A stretch of DNA of 64,000 nt from Nisaea denitrificans DSM 18348 (GCF_000426505.1 NZ_AUFM01000015.1:186001-250000); one strand, 5' to 3'. Positions 34,904 to 46,580 are shown, numbered from the stretch's first letter. The notes: a model not told the origin generated them from the sequence alone. Program-made: numbers and translations.

Positions 34904-34921
34904 ACCCGCTTTCGGGCGGGT
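34904..34921. other. Hairpin directly after rpmA
   Basis: ACCCGC / GCGGGT with a 6-base loop lies six bases after the rpmA stop, just ahead of the stronger terminator at 34937. It may contribute to 3'-end protection of the ribosomal protein mRNA. Confidence 0.4.
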
Positions 34922-34936
34922 CATGGCTGCGGATGA

Positions 34937-34966
34937 GGGAACGGTCCTTTGGCTGTTCCCTTTTTT
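34937..34966 (+). terminator. Intrinsic terminator after rplU-rpmA
   Basis: A ten-pair stem beginning GGGAAC and ending GTTCCC, with two G-T wobbles and a CTTT loop, is followed immediately by six T residues (34961-34966). It ends the rplU-rpmA transcript. obgE begins 63 bases later and must have its own promoter or depend on read-through. Confidence 0.85.
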
Positions 34967-35022
34967 CGTGCCCGAATTCCGGCCCCAATTTCGGGTCGCC
35001 GGGCCGGGTTCTCACTGGATGA

Positions 35023-37274
<2,252 letters not shown>

Positions 37275-37313
37275 CCGGCGCGCACCGGAAGAAATTGGGG
37301 AGCGAATGGACCG

Positions 37314-38603
37314 ATGGCCATTCTTGAGATCGACAGCACAGATAACGGCGATATTGCCGGGATGATGTCCAGCCTTGGCGCGGCCGCGCGTGAAGCCGCC
37401 GCAGCCCTGGCCATTGCGACAACGGAACAAAAAAATGCGGCGCTTAAGGGTGCTGCCGAGGCGATCCGTGCGTCTCAGCCTCAAATCCTGTCCGCAAACG
37501 CGAAAGACATTGATTTTGCAAAAGAAAAAGGCGTCCGAGACTCCCTGATGGACCGCCTGAAACTGGATGCGGGCCGGATCGAAGCCATCGCCCAGGGCAT
37601 GGAAGACGTCGCCGCGCTGCCCGATCCGATCGGCGGCGTGATGGCCGAATGGGACCGCCCGAACGGGCTGAAAATCGCCCGTGTCCGGGTGCCCCTCGGC
37701 GTCATCGGCATCATCTATGAATCCCGCCCGAACGTGACGGCGGATGCTGGCAGCCTTTGCCTGAAATCCGGTAACGCGGCGATCCTGCGTGGTGGCTCGG
37801 AGAGCTTCCATTCCTCGAACGCGCTGGTCGAGTGCCTGCATCGGGGCCTGAAAGCGGCCGGTCTGCCGGAAGCTGCGGTGCAGCTTATCCCGACCCGCGA
37901 CCGGGCGGCGGTCGGCGTGCTGCTGACCATGAACGACAGCGTGGACATCATCGTGCCGCGTGGCGGCAAGAGCCTGATCGAGCGGGTGCAGAAAGAAAGC
38001 CGGATTCCGGTCATCGCCCATCTCGACGGCGTCTGCCATGTCTATGTCGACGCGGCGGCGGACCCGGCCATGGCGCGCGATATCGTACTAAACTCGAAAA
38101 TGCGCCGGACCAGCGTTTGCGGGTCCGCCGAAACGCTGTTGATCGATGAAAAAGTCGCGGCCGACCAACTCCCCGGCATCGCCGCCGCGCTACGGGAAGC
38201 GGGCTGCCAGATCAAGGGCGACGCAGCGGCACGGAAAATCGTTCCGGATATGCAAGAAACGACGGAAGCCGACTGGTCCACGGAGTATCTGGACGCCATT
38301 CTCTCGATCCGGGTACTCGATGGTGTGGATGCGGCAATCGACCATATCAACCACTACGGCTCGCACCACACGGACAGTATCGTGACTGATGACGACGCGG
38401 CGGCCGCGCGCTTCACCTCCCGCGTGGATAGCGCCATCGTGCTGCATAACGCCTCGACCCAGTTCGCCGACGGCGGCGAGTTCGGCATGGGCGCGGAGAT
38501 CGGCATATCCACCGGCAAGTTGCATGCGCGGGGACCGGTCGGGGCGGAACAGCTGACCAGCTTCAAATATGTCGTGACCGGAACCGGCCAGACTCGCCCG
38601 TGA
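37314..38603 (+). CDS. proA: Gamma-glutamyl phosphate reductase ProA
   Basis: This enzyme reduces glutamyl-5-phosphate to glutamate-5-semialdehyde with NADPH, the second step of proline synthesis. It has 429 residues, the usual size. The aldehyde-dehydrogenase-like core shows [28 protein letters not shown] and the catalytic cysteine in [13 protein letters not shown]. The late [16 protein letters not shown] motif is diagnostic. It lies directly after proB. An overlapping out-of-frame ATG at 37306 is rejected. Confidence 0.97.
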   Translation: MAILEIDSTDNGDIAGMMSSLGAAAREAAAALAIATTEQKNAALKGAAEAIRASQPQILSANAKDIDFAKEKGVRDSLMDRLKLDAGRIEAIAQGMEDVAALPDPIGGVMAEWDRPNGLKIARVRVPLGVIGIIYESRPNVTADAGSLCLKSGNAAILRGGSESFHSSNALVECLHRGLKAAGLPEAAVQLIPTRDRAAVGVLLTMNDSVDIIVPRGGKSLIERVQKESRIPVIAHLDGVCHVYVDAAADPAMARDIVLNSKMRRTSVCGSAETLLIDEKVAADQLPGIAAALREAGCQIKGDAAARKIVPDMQETTEADWSTEYLDAILSIRVLDGVDAAIDHINHYGSHHTDSIVTDDDAAAARFTSRVDSAIVLHNASTQFADGGEFGMGAEIGISTGKLHARGPVGAEQLTSFKYVVTGTGQTRP

Positions 38604-38646
38604 GCGGGCATCTGCGCCAGACTGGCAGCATGTCCGGCACCCTGTC

Positions 38647-39261
38647 ATGATCAAGAACCCCAAGGCCCGTCGCTTCCTGGCCGCCGCGCGCGGCAAGACC
38701 ATCGCGGTGATGGGCGGGTCCTTCAACCCTGCGCATAAAGGCCATCTCGACGTCGCGCTCTACGCCCTGCGGAGGCTCAAAGCGGACGAGGTCTGGTGGA
38801 TGGTCTCGCCGCAGAATCCGCTGAAAACCGCGAACGGTATGGCGCCGTTCGCCGAGCGCATGGCCTCGGCCGAGCGGCTGGCCCGGCATCACTCCAGGAT
38901 CCGGGTCACGGATATCGAGGTTCAGCTCGGCACACAGTTCACGGCCGACACGCTCCGCACCCTGGTCGGCACCGTCCGGGACGCCCGGTTCATCTGGGTC
39001 ATGGGGGCGGATAATCTGGTCGGCTTCCATCGCTGGGCTGCATGGCAACAAATCTTCAACAGTGTCGTCATTGCAGTTTTCGACCGTCCATCCTATTCTC
39101 TAAGGGCCTTGTCGGGCCCGGCGGCCCGCCGTTTTGCCAGGATGCGTATCCGGGAGCGTTCCGGGTCACAGCTTCGCAATCGACGGGCACCGGCGTGGGT
39201 GTTCTTTCACACCCCGCTTAATCCGTTGTCCGCTACCCGGATCCGGTATGGGGCGGGATAG
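38647..39261 (+). CDS. nadD: Nicotinate-nucleotide adenylyltransferase NadD
   Basis: This enzyme adenylates nicotinate mononucleotide to deamido-NAD in NAD biosynthesis. It has 204 residues. The nucleotidyltransferase motif GGSFNPAHKGHLDV with HKGH is at about 24-33, VWWMVSPQNPLK follows, FIWVMGADNLVGFHRW is typical of NadD, and the C-terminal SATRIRYG corresponds to the ISSTxxR motif. It lies between proA and rsfS, the common proBA-nadD-rsfS-rlmH order. Confidence 0.95.
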   Translation: MIKNPKARRFLAAARGKTIAVMGGSFNPAHKGHLDVALYALRRLKADEVWWMVSPQNPLKTANGMAPFAERMASAERLARHHSRIRVTDIEVQLGTQFTADTLRTLVGTVRDARFIWVMGADNLVGFHRWAAWQQIFNSVVIAVFDRPSYSLRALSGPAARRFARMRIRERSGSQLRNRRAPAWVFFHTPLNPLSATRIRYGAG

Positions 39262-39363
39262 CAGGACAAACGGACGCTATTCCTGATATATGGCACGCAT
39301 TGTGGCGCCGTTCCGGATTGACGGGGCCGCATTATTTGATCGGCTTAGCGCCTCTGGCGCGAA

Positions 39364-39377
39364 AGGAGACAGTCATA
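39364..39377 (+). promoter_or_regulatory. rsfS ribosome-binding site with non-canonical ATA start
   Basis: AGGAG (39364-39368) is placed with an ideal six-base gap before ATA (39375-39377), exactly where homologues begin. No ATG, GTG or TTG lies at a suitable distance. The ATA probably serves as the start codon, analogous to the ATT start of infC. Confidence 0.55.
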
Positions 39378-39785
39378 CCGAAAAAATCCGCTCTCCCTTC
39401 AAGGGAAAGCCTCGTCGATCTGGCCTCTCGCTCGCTCGACGATCTTAAGGCTGAGGATCTGGTCGTTATCGACCTCGAAGGCAAAACCTCGATATGCGAT
39501 TGCATGATCATCGCAAGCGGGCGATCCACCCGCCAAGTCGCCTCTATGGCGGAACACCTCATCGAGAAACTGAAATCCGCCGGCGTGAAGGGAATCTCGG
39601 TAGAGGGTCTCTCGCAGGGCGATTGGGTTCTGGTCGATGCCGGTGACATCATCGTGCACCTGTTCCGCCCGGAAGTCCGCGAATTCTACGGACTTGAGAA
39701 AATGTGGGGCAGCGAGCTCGCAGACAGCGGCAGGACCGTCCAGGTCGGCGGCATGGACGATGCCCGGGAATTTGCCCACGCCTGA
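39375..39785 (+). CDS. rsfS: Ribosomal silencing factor RsfS
   Basis: RsfS binds L14 on the 50S subunit and blocks joining with the 30S subunit in starvation. It is a short Oligomerisation/NTase-like protein. The core KAEDLVVIDLEGKTSICDCMIIASGRSTRQV is diagnostic in three consecutive pieces, as are EGLSQGDWVLVDAGDIIVH and REFYGLEKMWG. The natural N-terminus by homology falls near IPKKSALPSRES. There the codon is ATA, preceded by AGGAG at a six-base distance. An alternative TTG at 39300 has no Shine-Dalgarno and would add a poorly conserved leader. With the ATA start the protein has 136 residues. Confidence 0.85.
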   Translation: MPKKSALPSRESLVDLASRSLDDLKAEDLVVIDLEGKTSICDCMIIASGRSTRQVASMAEHLIEKLKSAGVKGISVEGLSQGDWVLVDAGDIIVHLFRPEVREFYGLEKMWGSELADSGRTVQVGGMDDAREFAHA

Positions 39786-39865
39786 GTAACCGATCGGATG
39801 CTGGCGCGGCGCCGACAATTTGAACCGGCGCCCGCCTCGACATCGCCCGGTCACGGAAAATATCC

Positions 39866-40324
39866 ATGAAACTGACCCTCGCTGCGGTCGGCAAAGCCCG
39901 TCGTGACGTCCATTCGGACCTGTTCGCGCATTACAGCGGGCGCCTTTCCTGGCCGCTGGAGCTTCGCGAAGTCGATATCCGCCGCAAGCTCCCGCCCGAA
40001 CAGATGCAGGAAGAAGAAGCAACACAGCTCCTGGCCCTCGTGCCGGACGGTGCCATCGCCGTGGTACTGGACGAGCGGGGCAAAGCGCTTTCAAGTGCTG
40101 AATTCTCAGGCAGGATCGGTGGCTGGCGCGATGACGGCATCCGCGACATTGTGTTCCTGATCGGCGGTGCGGACGGACATCACGATCGCGTCCGTAGCCG
40201 GGCGGATCTGCTGTTCTCGCTCGGCCGGGCAACCTGGCCGCACATGCTGGTACGCGGGATGATCGCCGAACAGCTCTATCGCGCGCAGCAAATTCTGGCC
40301 GGACATCCCTATCATCGGGAATGA
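39866..40324 (+). CDS. rlmH: 23S rRNA (pseudouridine1915-N3)-methyltransferase RlmH
   Basis: A SPOUT-class methyltransferase modifying pseudouridine 1915 in helix 69 of 23S rRNA. It has 152 residues. The start MKLTLAAVGKARRD, the knot region IVFLIGGADGHHDRV and the C-terminal WPHMLVRGMIAEQLYRAQQ, ending in GHPYHRE, are diagnostic. It follows rsfS in the usual order. Confidence 0.96.
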   Translation: MKLTLAAVGKARRDVHSDLFAHYSGRLSWPLELREVDIRRKLPPEQMQEEEATQLLALVPDGAIAVVLDERGKALSSAEFSGRIGGWRDDGIRDIVFLIGGADGHHDRVRSRADLLFSLGRATWPHMLVRGMIAEQLYRAQQILAGHPYHRE

Positions 40325-40380
40325 CCCGATCATCATCATCGGGATGACCAAGGCCCCCTAATTCTGTATAAACCGGAACC

Positions 40381-41940
40381 ATGACCGAGCAGCTGAACAA
40401 ACCGCGTCCCGTCGTCCTCTGCATCATGGACGGCTGGGGACAGCGCAGCGAGCGTGACAACAATGCCGTCGCCCTCGCAAACACCCCGAATGTCGATCGA
40501 CTGACCGCCTCCGAGCCGAGCGGCTACATGCGCGCCAGCGGCGCCGATGTCGGCCTTCCGGACGGCCAGATGGGCAATTCCGAAGTCGGGCACATGAATC
40601 TCGGTGCCGGACGCGTGGTCATGCAGGACCTGCCCCGCATCAGCAAGGCGGTTGCCGATGGCAGCCTCGCCGGCATCCCCGCTCTGAAAGCGCTTATTGA
40701 TAAGGCAAAAGCCGGCACCGGACGCTGCCATTTGCTCGGCCTCACCTCTCCCGGCGGCGTGCATGCGCATCAGTCTCATATCGCAGCACTCGCGCGGGTG
40801 CTCACCGATGCCGGTATCGACGTCCTGATCCATGCCTTCCTCGATGGCCGGGACACCCCGCCGAAGAGTGCGCGCGGCGATATGGAACGCCTGCTGGCGG
40901 ATCTTCCGGACGGCGCGAAGATCGCTACCATCTCCGGCCGCTTCTACGCCATGGACCGGGACAATCGCTGGGAACGCGTTGAAAAGGCCTACAAGGTCAT
41001 TGCGGAAGCGGAAGGAAATGCCGCTGCCGATCCGCTCTCGGAAATCAGCCAGGCCTATGCAGCCGGTGAGACCGACGAGTTCGTCACCCCGGCGGCAATG
41101 CCGGGCTATGACGGCGTGAAGGATGGCGACGTCCTGCTCTCCGCCAATTTCCGGGCTGACCGGATGCGGGAGATCCTGGCCAGCCTGCTCGATCCCGCAT
41201 TCGACGGATTCGCCCGCCCCCGGCCGCTCAAATTCGCCGCTGCCGCCGGGATGGTGAGTTATTCGAGCGCGCTCGACCCGTTCCTGTCGGTGCTGTTCCC
41301 CGCACTCGACCTGAAGAACACCCTCGGCGAGACGGTGGCAAAAGCGGGCCTCGCCCAGCTGCGCATGGCCGAGACCGAGAAATATCCGCACGTCACCTTC
41401 TTCCTGAATGGTGGTCGCGAGGAAGTGTTCGAGGGCGAGGACCGGATCATGGTGCCGTCACCGAAAGTGCGGACATATGATCTGCAACCCGAAATGTCCG
41501 CGCCGGAGCTGACCGAAAAACTGGTCGATGCCATCGAAAGCGGCAAATACGACCTGATCGTCTGCAACTTCGCCAACCCGGACATGGTCGGCCATACCGG
41601 CAGTCTGGAAGCGGCGATCAAGGCCGTGGAAACCGTGGATGGCGCTGTCGGAAAGATCGAAGCGGCCCTGCGCAAGACCGGCGGCTGCATGTTCCTGACA
41701 GCCGATCATGGCAATTGTGAATTGATGCGGGACCCGGAGAACGGTGGCCCGCATACGGCGCACACAACCAATCTGGTGCCGACCGTTCTGGTCAATGCCC
41801 CGGCCGGGATCGAGAGCCTCGCAACCGGCCGTCTTGCCGATGTGGCGCCGACCCTGCTGGACCTGCTCGGCCTGGCCCAGCCGGCGGACATGACGGGCAC
41901 TTCCATGTTGCGCTCCAGCGCCGCCAGCGCGGCAGAGTAG
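40381..41940 (+). CDS. gpmI: 2,3-bisphosphoglycerate-independent phosphoglycerate mutase GpmI
   Basis: This metalloenzyme interconverts 3- and 2-phosphoglycerate in glycolysis and gluconeogenesis. The 519-residue length is normal. The alkaline-phosphatase-like core has LCIMDGWG (Asp17), the phosphorylated Ser67 in GQMGNSEVGH, the metal cluster in NFANPDMVGHTG and the late metal-binding LTADHGNCE. The phosphotransferase insert is around HAFLDGRDTPPKSA. It appears to lead into the envC-ctpA group after 55-70 bases. Confidence 0.97.
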   Translation: MTEQLNKPRPVVLCIMDGWGQRSERDNNAVALANTPNVDRLTASEPSGYMRASGADVGLPDGQMGNSEVGHMNLGAGRVVMQDLPRISKAVADGSLAGIPALKALIDKAKAGTGRCHLLGLTSPGGVHAHQSHIAALARVLTDAGIDVLIHAFLDGRDTPPKSARGDMERLLADLPDGAKIATISGRFYAMDRDNRWERVEKAYKVIAEAEGNAAADPLSEISQAYAAGETDEFVTPAAMPGYDGVKDGDVLLSANFRADRMREILASLLDPAFDGFARPRPLKFAAAAGMVSYSSALDPFLSVLFPALDLKNTLGETVAKAGLAQLRMAETEKYPHVTFFLNGGREEVFEGEDRIMVPSPKVRTYDLQPEMSAPELTEKLVDAIESGKYDLIVCNFANPDMVGHTGSLEAAIKAVETVDGAVGKIEAALRKTGGCMFLTADHGNCELMRDPENGGPHTAHTTNLVPTVLVNAPAGIESLATGRLADVAPTLLDLLGLAQPADMTGTSMLRSSAASAAE

Positions 41941-42013
41941 CGACGGCGCGCGCCATGACACGCGCCCATGGACCCGCACCCCATGGGCCTGCACCATGAG
42001 GAGCAAACGAGGC

Positions 42014-43345
42014 ATGGCAGGCCGGGTGCCGGTTTCCGTCGCGGCGCTCGCAGTGGCTGGCCTGCTTGTCGGGACGATGCCGGCACGTAGCGCCGACCCG
42101 CTCCCCGAGGCGGAAACCCTGAACCACAATCTCGACCAGGTGGAAAAGGCACTGCAAAGCGGTGTCGCGCGCAAGCGTGACCTGGACGAGCTCGCTGACA
42201 GCGTGGAGCAGGAACTGCAGCGCCTGCGGCACGCGCTGGTCCAGGCCGCCGAAGCCACGCAGGAGCGCGAAGCGGCACTGACCGCCGTCGAGCAGAAACT
42301 TGCAGATCTCAAGAGCAAGCGGACATTGAGCGCGGAGGTTCTCGGGGCGAAGAAGCGGCAGCTCGCCCGGGTCTCCGGCGCCCTCCGCCGTCTGGCCGCA
42401 CGACCGCCGGTCGCCATGGTCGCGTCTCCCGCCGATCCGCTCGATACCGTGCACACGGCCATGCTGCTCAGCTCTCTCGCGCCGAGCCTGCGCCGGGACG
42501 CCGGGCAACTCGCAACCGAGATTGCCCGGCATGAAGCCGTCGAGCGCGGCATCATGGAGGAAAAGCGGCGTCTTGCCTCGGCGACGAGCGCGCTCGATCG
42601 CGAACGGGCAACCGTCACCGCTCTTCTCAAGGAGAAGCAGGAAGCAAGGCGGTCGATGGTCCGGGAGCGATCAGCGGTCGTCGACAGGCTGAATGCGCTC
42701 GCCGCCTCGGCGCGGGATCTGCGCGACCTGATGCAGAAAATCGAACGCCACAAGGCAGCGGGAGACAAAGCACGGGCCCGGCTGGATTCGATGGTCCAGA
42801 AAGACGCAGTACCTTCCGGCGAGAGTGCCGTGGCGCCGGGCGCCGCACCGGCCGATACCGTCAGCGCAACACCCGGTATTGCCGCTGTCTCACCGGATTT
42901 CGTCGCAGACCTGCCAGCGGGTCCGGAGATTGGCGCGAGTAAGGGCGGGCTGACCTATCCGGCCACCGGTGAGATCAGCCAGCGATACGGTGTCGCGAAC
43001 CGGTTGGGCCTGACCGAACAGGGGGTTGTGATCGCGACACGCGAAAACGCTCAAGTCGTTGCCCCTTTTGACGGAAAAGTCATTTATGCCGGACCGTTTC
43101 GCGGATATGGTCAGATTGTGATGATTGAACATGGTCAAGACTACCTTACCTTGATGGCAGGTATGTCCTTGGTCGATGTTCAGGTCGGGCAGGGCGTGCT
43201 TGCAGGCGAGCCTGTGGCTCGCATGGGAGATGTCGGGACGGGTGCAGACGGAACAGAGGGGCTCTATGTGGAGTTTCGCCACAATGGTGCCCCGATCGAT
43301 CCGTTACCATGGTGGTCCGCGCGCACGAACAAGGTAAGGCGATGA
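42014..43345 (+). CDS. envC: EnvC-like murein hydrolase activator (degenerate LytM domain)
   Basis: A periplasmic activator of amidases that split septal peptidoglycan. It has 443 residues. An N-terminal signal peptide (through about ARSA) is followed by a long coiled coil (about 30-270, rich in Glu/Arg/Ala/Leu heptads). A C-terminal LytM/M23 domain runs from GGLTYPATGEISQRYG to LYVEFRHNGAPIDPLPWW. The zinc ligands are missing, as in EnvC and NlpD: EFR stands where catalytic M23 enzymes have HxH. ATG 42014 has AGGAG ten bases upstream; ATG 41996 is possible. It overlaps ctpA by four bases. Confidence 0.88.
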   Translation: MAGRVPVSVAALAVAGLLVGTMPARSADPLPEAETLNHNLDQVEKALQSGVARKRDLDELADSVEQELQRLRHALVQAAEATQEREAALTAVEQKLADLKSKRTLSAEVLGAKKRQLARVSGALRRLAARPPVAMVASPADPLDTVHTAMLLSSLAPSLRRDAGQLATEIARHEAVERGIMEEKRRLASATSALDRERATVTALLKEKQEARRSMVRERSAVVDRLNALAASARDLRDLMQKIERHKAAGDKARARLDSMVQKDAVPSGESAVAPGAAPADTVSATPGIAAVSPDFVADLPAGPEIGASKGGLTYPATGEISQRYGVANRLGLTEQGVVIATRENAQVVAPFDGKVIYAGPFRGYGQIVMIEHGQDYLTLMAGMSLVDVQVGQGVLAGEPVARMGDVGTGADGTEGLYVEFRHNGAPIDPLPWWSARTNKVRR

Positions 43346-44676
43346 TGAAATCGATCCGTCAGACGAAATTCTGGACCACAGCCGCTTTGGTTGGTGCCGT
43401 GGCCGTAACCGCATTGCTGTTCGCGCCGCCATCGGAAGATGCGAAGGCGCAACTGAAGCCGACCCATGACACCTACGACCAGCTCAAGCTGTTCGCCGAC
43501 GTGTTCGAACGGGTGCGGTCCGAATATGTCGAGGAAGTCACCGATCAGGAGCTGATGGAAGCGGCCATTAACGGCATGCTGACCAACCTCGACCCGCATT
43601 CAAGCTTTCTCAATTCCAAGAGCTTCCGCGACATGCGGGTGCAGACCAAGGGTGAGTTCGGCGGCCTCGGCATCGAGGTTTCCATGGAGAACGGCCTGGT
43701 CAAGGTCGTCTCACCCATCGACGACACACCCGCGGCGGAAGCCGGTCTGGAGCCAGGCGACCTGATCACCCATCTCGATGGCGAGCCGGTCATGGGCCTG
43801 ACCCTCGGCCAGGCGGTCGAAAGAATGCGTGGCCCGGTCGATTCCGATCTGACCATCTCCATCCGGCGCGGGACGAAAGAACCGTTCGACGTCACGCTTA
43901 CCCGTGCGGTCATCAAGATCCGGTCCGTGCGCTCGCGGATGATCGACGATGTCGGCTATATCCGCATCACCACTTTCAACGAGCAGACGACTTCCGGTCT
44001 GCGCACGGCGATCGAGAAGATCAAGGCCGAGAAGGGCAACAAGCTCACCGGCTATGTGATTGATCTGCGCAACAACCCGGGCGGCCTGCTCGACGAAGCG
44101 ATCACGGTATCCGACACCTTCCTTGAGCAGGGCGAAATCGTGTCCACCCGCGGCCGCGATCCGGAGAATGCATCCCGCGTTCACGCCAAGCCCGGCGACC
44201 TCACCGACGGCAAACCGATCGTGGTGCTGATCAACGGCGGTTCGGCCTCCGCTTCCGAAATCGTCGCCGGCGCGCTGCAGGACCATCGCCGCGCGATCCT
44301 CCTTGGCACCAAGAGCTTCGGCAAGGGGTCGGTCCAGACCATCATCCCGCTTTCCGGCCAGGTCGCCATGCGACTGACCACGGCGCGCTATTACACACCG
44401 TCCGGCCGCTCCATCCAGCAGACAGGGATCGAGCCGGACATCGACGTGCCGCTGGCCCGGATCGAAAAGCTCGATAACGGAAGGGGACGCCGTGAAGCCG
44501 ACTTGCGCGGCGCCCTGAACAATCCTGCAGGCAATGGCGAAGCCGCGCCGGCAGGAACTCCGGAAGACGCAGACGACACAGCAGAGACAAAGCCCGAGCA
44601 GGAAGATTACCAGCTCGCCCGGGCCATCGATCTGCTGCGCGGCATTGACCTTTACCAACAGCGCATCGTGAATTGA
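43342..44676 (+). CDS. ctpA: Carboxy-terminal processing protease CtpA (S41 family)
   Basis: A periplasmic serine protease that cleaves C-termini of envelope proteins. It has 444 residues with an N-terminal membrane/signal segment (about 11-29), a PDZ domain (about 95-180) and the S41 core. The catalytic dyad is Ser303 in GGSASASEI and Lys328 in SFGKGSVQ, 25 residues apart as in known CtpA/Tsp. The DLRNNPGGLLDEA segment is typical. The Glu/Ala/Pro-rich tail is variable. The start overlaps the envC stop (ATGA); a second ATG at 43345 is possible. Its neighbour EnvC suggests a joint role in cell-wall remodelling. Confidence 0.95.
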   Translation: MMKSIRQTKFWTTAALVGAVAVTALLFAPPSEDAKAQLKPTHDTYDQLKLFADVFERVRSEYVEEVTDQELMEAAINGMLTNLDPHSSFLNSKSFRDMRVQTKGEFGGLGIEVSMENGLVKVVSPIDDTPAAEAGLEPGDLITHLDGEPVMGLTLGQAVERMRGPVDSDLTISIRRGTKEPFDVTLTRAVIKIRSVRSRMIDDVGYIRITTFNEQTTSGLRTAIEKIKAEKGNKLTGYVIDLRNNPGGLLDEAITVSDTFLEQGEIVSTRGRDPENASRVHAKPGDLTDGKPIVVLINGGSASASEIVAGALQDHRRAILLGTKSFGKGSVQTIIPLSGQVAMRLTTARYYTPSGRSIQQTGIEPDIDVPLARIEKLDNGRGRREADLRGALNNPAGNGEAAPAGTPEDADDTAETKPEQEDYQLARAIDLLRGIDLYQQRIVN

Positions 44677-45953
44677 AGCTACCCATACCAAAAATCAGCC
44701 TGAAGCTGCCGGGACTTCCGTTTCGTAAACGGAACCCGGCGGAAGGCGCTGAAGACGATATCGCTGGCGATAGCAATCCGCCGCAAAAGACCAGCCGGAT
44801 TGGCAAAATCCTGCGCATCGCCGGGATGGCGGTGCTTGGCATCTCCGTAATCGGAGGCCTCGGCGCCGTCGTTGGATGGCTGGTGGTGAACGGTCCGGAA
44901 ACCGTCGCCGAGCGCGAGGCCCGGCGGCCGATCCTGAAGGTTGCCGTCCTTGAGGACGGTGCCGTTCCGGAGTCGAATACAAGCCTCGACAACAAGCCTG
45001 CGCCGAAGCCCGACAGTCATGGCGACGATCACGCCATGGCGAGCGCTGAGGGCGACGGGCATGGAAGTCCGGAGCAAGGTGCGGCCCCGGATGGGCAGGA
45101 CCCCAATGGTACCGGCCAGGCCGGTACTGAGCCCGCACCGGAAGAACAGAAGGGTCCGCGGTTCGAACTGGCGCTTGTCGAGGAAACCGAGAAGGGCATG
45201 CTCCCGATGGTGGCTCCCGACGGGCGCAAAGCCTGGGAGACCTACGCCAGGCCCTTCGACGGAGATACAAAACTTCCCCGGATCGCCATTATCATGACCC
45301 GGATGGGCGTGTCCCGCTCCCTGACGGAGGCGGCAGCCGAAATTCTCAGCCCGGAGATCTCGTTCTCCTTCTCTCCCGCGGCGAGCGATCTGGACGATCA
45401 GGTCGCGATAGCCCAGCGGGCGGGGCATGAGATTTTTCTCGATATTCCCATGGAGCCCTTCGGGTACCCGATCAACGACCCTGGACCATTGACGCTGCTG
45501 ACGTCGCTCAGCGCGGTCGACAATCTCAACCGGCTAGAATCAGCGCTTGGCCGGACCGTCGGCTATGCCGGCGTGATCGGCGTGAAAGGATCGCAATTCA
45601 CCACTGACGAAGAGGCGCTGACGCCGGTCCTCGCGGTCCTGAAGGAACGCGGGTTGATGTATGTCGACAGCGCCGCGACCTCACGGACCATCGCGCTGGA
45701 AATCGCCGGTTCCATCCAGCTTCCCCGGGCCGTGGCAAATGCAAATATCGACGACAATCCGGCTATTTCGGAAATGGAGCGGCGGTTCGCTGCCCTGGAG
45801 CGCACCGCACAGCGCACCGGATACGCACTCGGTGTCGTCCCGCCCCTGCCGATGACGATAGATATGCTCGCAACCTGGTCCGCAACGCTTGCCGAACGCG
45901 GCTTCACGCTGGTGCCAGCGACATCCATCGCGAACAAGCAAAGCCTGCGCTAG
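44673..45953 (+). CDS. Divergent polysaccharide deacetylase family protein
   Basis: A 426-residue protein of the divergent polysaccharide deacetylase (YibQ-like, DUF610) family with a (beta/alpha) barrel related to NodB enzymes. The N-terminal cytoplasmic part and one membrane segment (about 48-70) are followed by a low-complexity acidic linker. The domain starts at RIAIIMTRMGVSRS and continues through FSPAASDLDDQVAIAQRAGHEIFLDIPMEP in separate pieces. The start is a TTG that overlaps the ctpA stop as TTGA, with a weak Shine-Dalgarno, so initiation probably depends on coupling. It forms an envelope operon with envC and ctpA. Confidence 0.85.
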   Translation: MKLPIPKISLKLPGLPFRKRNPAEGAEDDIAGDSNPPQKTSRIGKILRIAGMAVLGISVIGGLGAVVGWLVVNGPETVAEREARRPILKVAVLEDGAVPESNTSLDNKPAPKPDSHGDDHAMASAEGDGHGSPEQGAAPDGQDPNGTGQAGTEPAPEEQKGPRFELALVEETEKGMLPMVAPDGRKAWETYARPFDGDTKLPRIAIIMTRMGVSRSLTEAAAEILSPEISFSFSPAASDLDDQVAIAQRAGHEIFLDIPMEPFGYPINDPGPLTLLTSLSAVDNLNRLESALGRTVGYAGVIGVKGSQFTTDEEALTPVLAVLKERGLMYVDSAATSRTIALEIAGSIQLPRAVANANIDDNPAISEMERRFAALERTAQRTGYALGVVPPLPMTIDMLATWSATLAERGFTLVPATSIANKQSLR

Positions 45954-45971
45954 ACACACTTAGAATGGATC

Positions 45972-46460
45972 ATGCCGCTTATGGCGCCTGAACCTGCCAC
46001 TCTCCCCTACCGTCCCTGCGTCGGGATTGTCCTGATCAATGACGAGGGCAAGGTCCTTATCGGCCGGCGCGCAGATATGAAGCCCGCTGCCTGGCAAATG
46101 CCCCAGGGCGGCGTAGACGATGGCGAGGACCCACTGCAGGCCGGCCTGCGCGAACTCGCCGAAGAGACCGGCGTCACCGCCTGTGAGGTGCTCGATATCA
46201 CACCGGACTGGCTGACCTACGACTTTCCACCTGAAGCCGTCCGCAAGGGGATCAAATCCCGATATCGCGGGCAAAAGCAGAAATGGATCCTGGCCCGGTT
46301 CACCGGTTCCGACAAGGATATCCACCTGTCCGCCCATACTGTCGAATTCGATGCCTGGCGCTGGGCCGACAGCGATGAGGTTCTTCGCCTGATTGTGGAA
46401 TTCAAGCGGCCCGTCTATCAGGCAGCCCTCGACCGGTTCGCGCGTTTTCTGTCGCGCTAG
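45972..46460 (+). CDS. rppH: RNA 5'-pyrophosphohydrolase RppH (Nudix)
   Basis: This enzyme removes pyrophosphate from triphosphorylated mRNA 5' ends, starting decay; it also hydrolyses dinucleoside polyphosphates. It has 162 residues. The Nudix box GGVDDGEDPLQAGLRELAEETG fits G-x5-E-x7-REx2E-E-x-G in sequence. YRPCVGIVLIN opens the domain, and KGIKSRYRGQKQKWILARF is a strong RppH signature. It starts 19 bases after the deacetylase gene and probably belongs to the same transcript. Confidence 0.95.
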   Translation: MPLMAPEPATLPYRPCVGIVLINDEGKVLIGRRADMKPAAWQMPQGGVDDGEDPLQAGLRELAEETGVTACEVLDITPDWLTYDFPPEAVRKGIKSRYRGQKQKWILARFTGSDKDIHLSAHTVEFDAWRWADSDEVLRLIVEFKRPVYQAALDRFARFLSR

Positions 46461-46580
46461 CTAGTCTTCTTGCCTTCAGCCGCTGGACTGATAGGGTTGG
46501 TCTTGACCGTCAGCCGTCACCGTGGCGTTTCCGCACGATTGCCGACCATCGGTTGAGCATAACATAAGGCCAATTACACA

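Noticed and set aside
39300-39374. TTG at 39300 as the rsfS start
   Set aside because: It lacks a Shine-Dalgarno and adds a leader not typical of RsfS, whereas a strong Shine-Dalgarno lies immediately before the ATA at 39375. It is kept only as an alternative.
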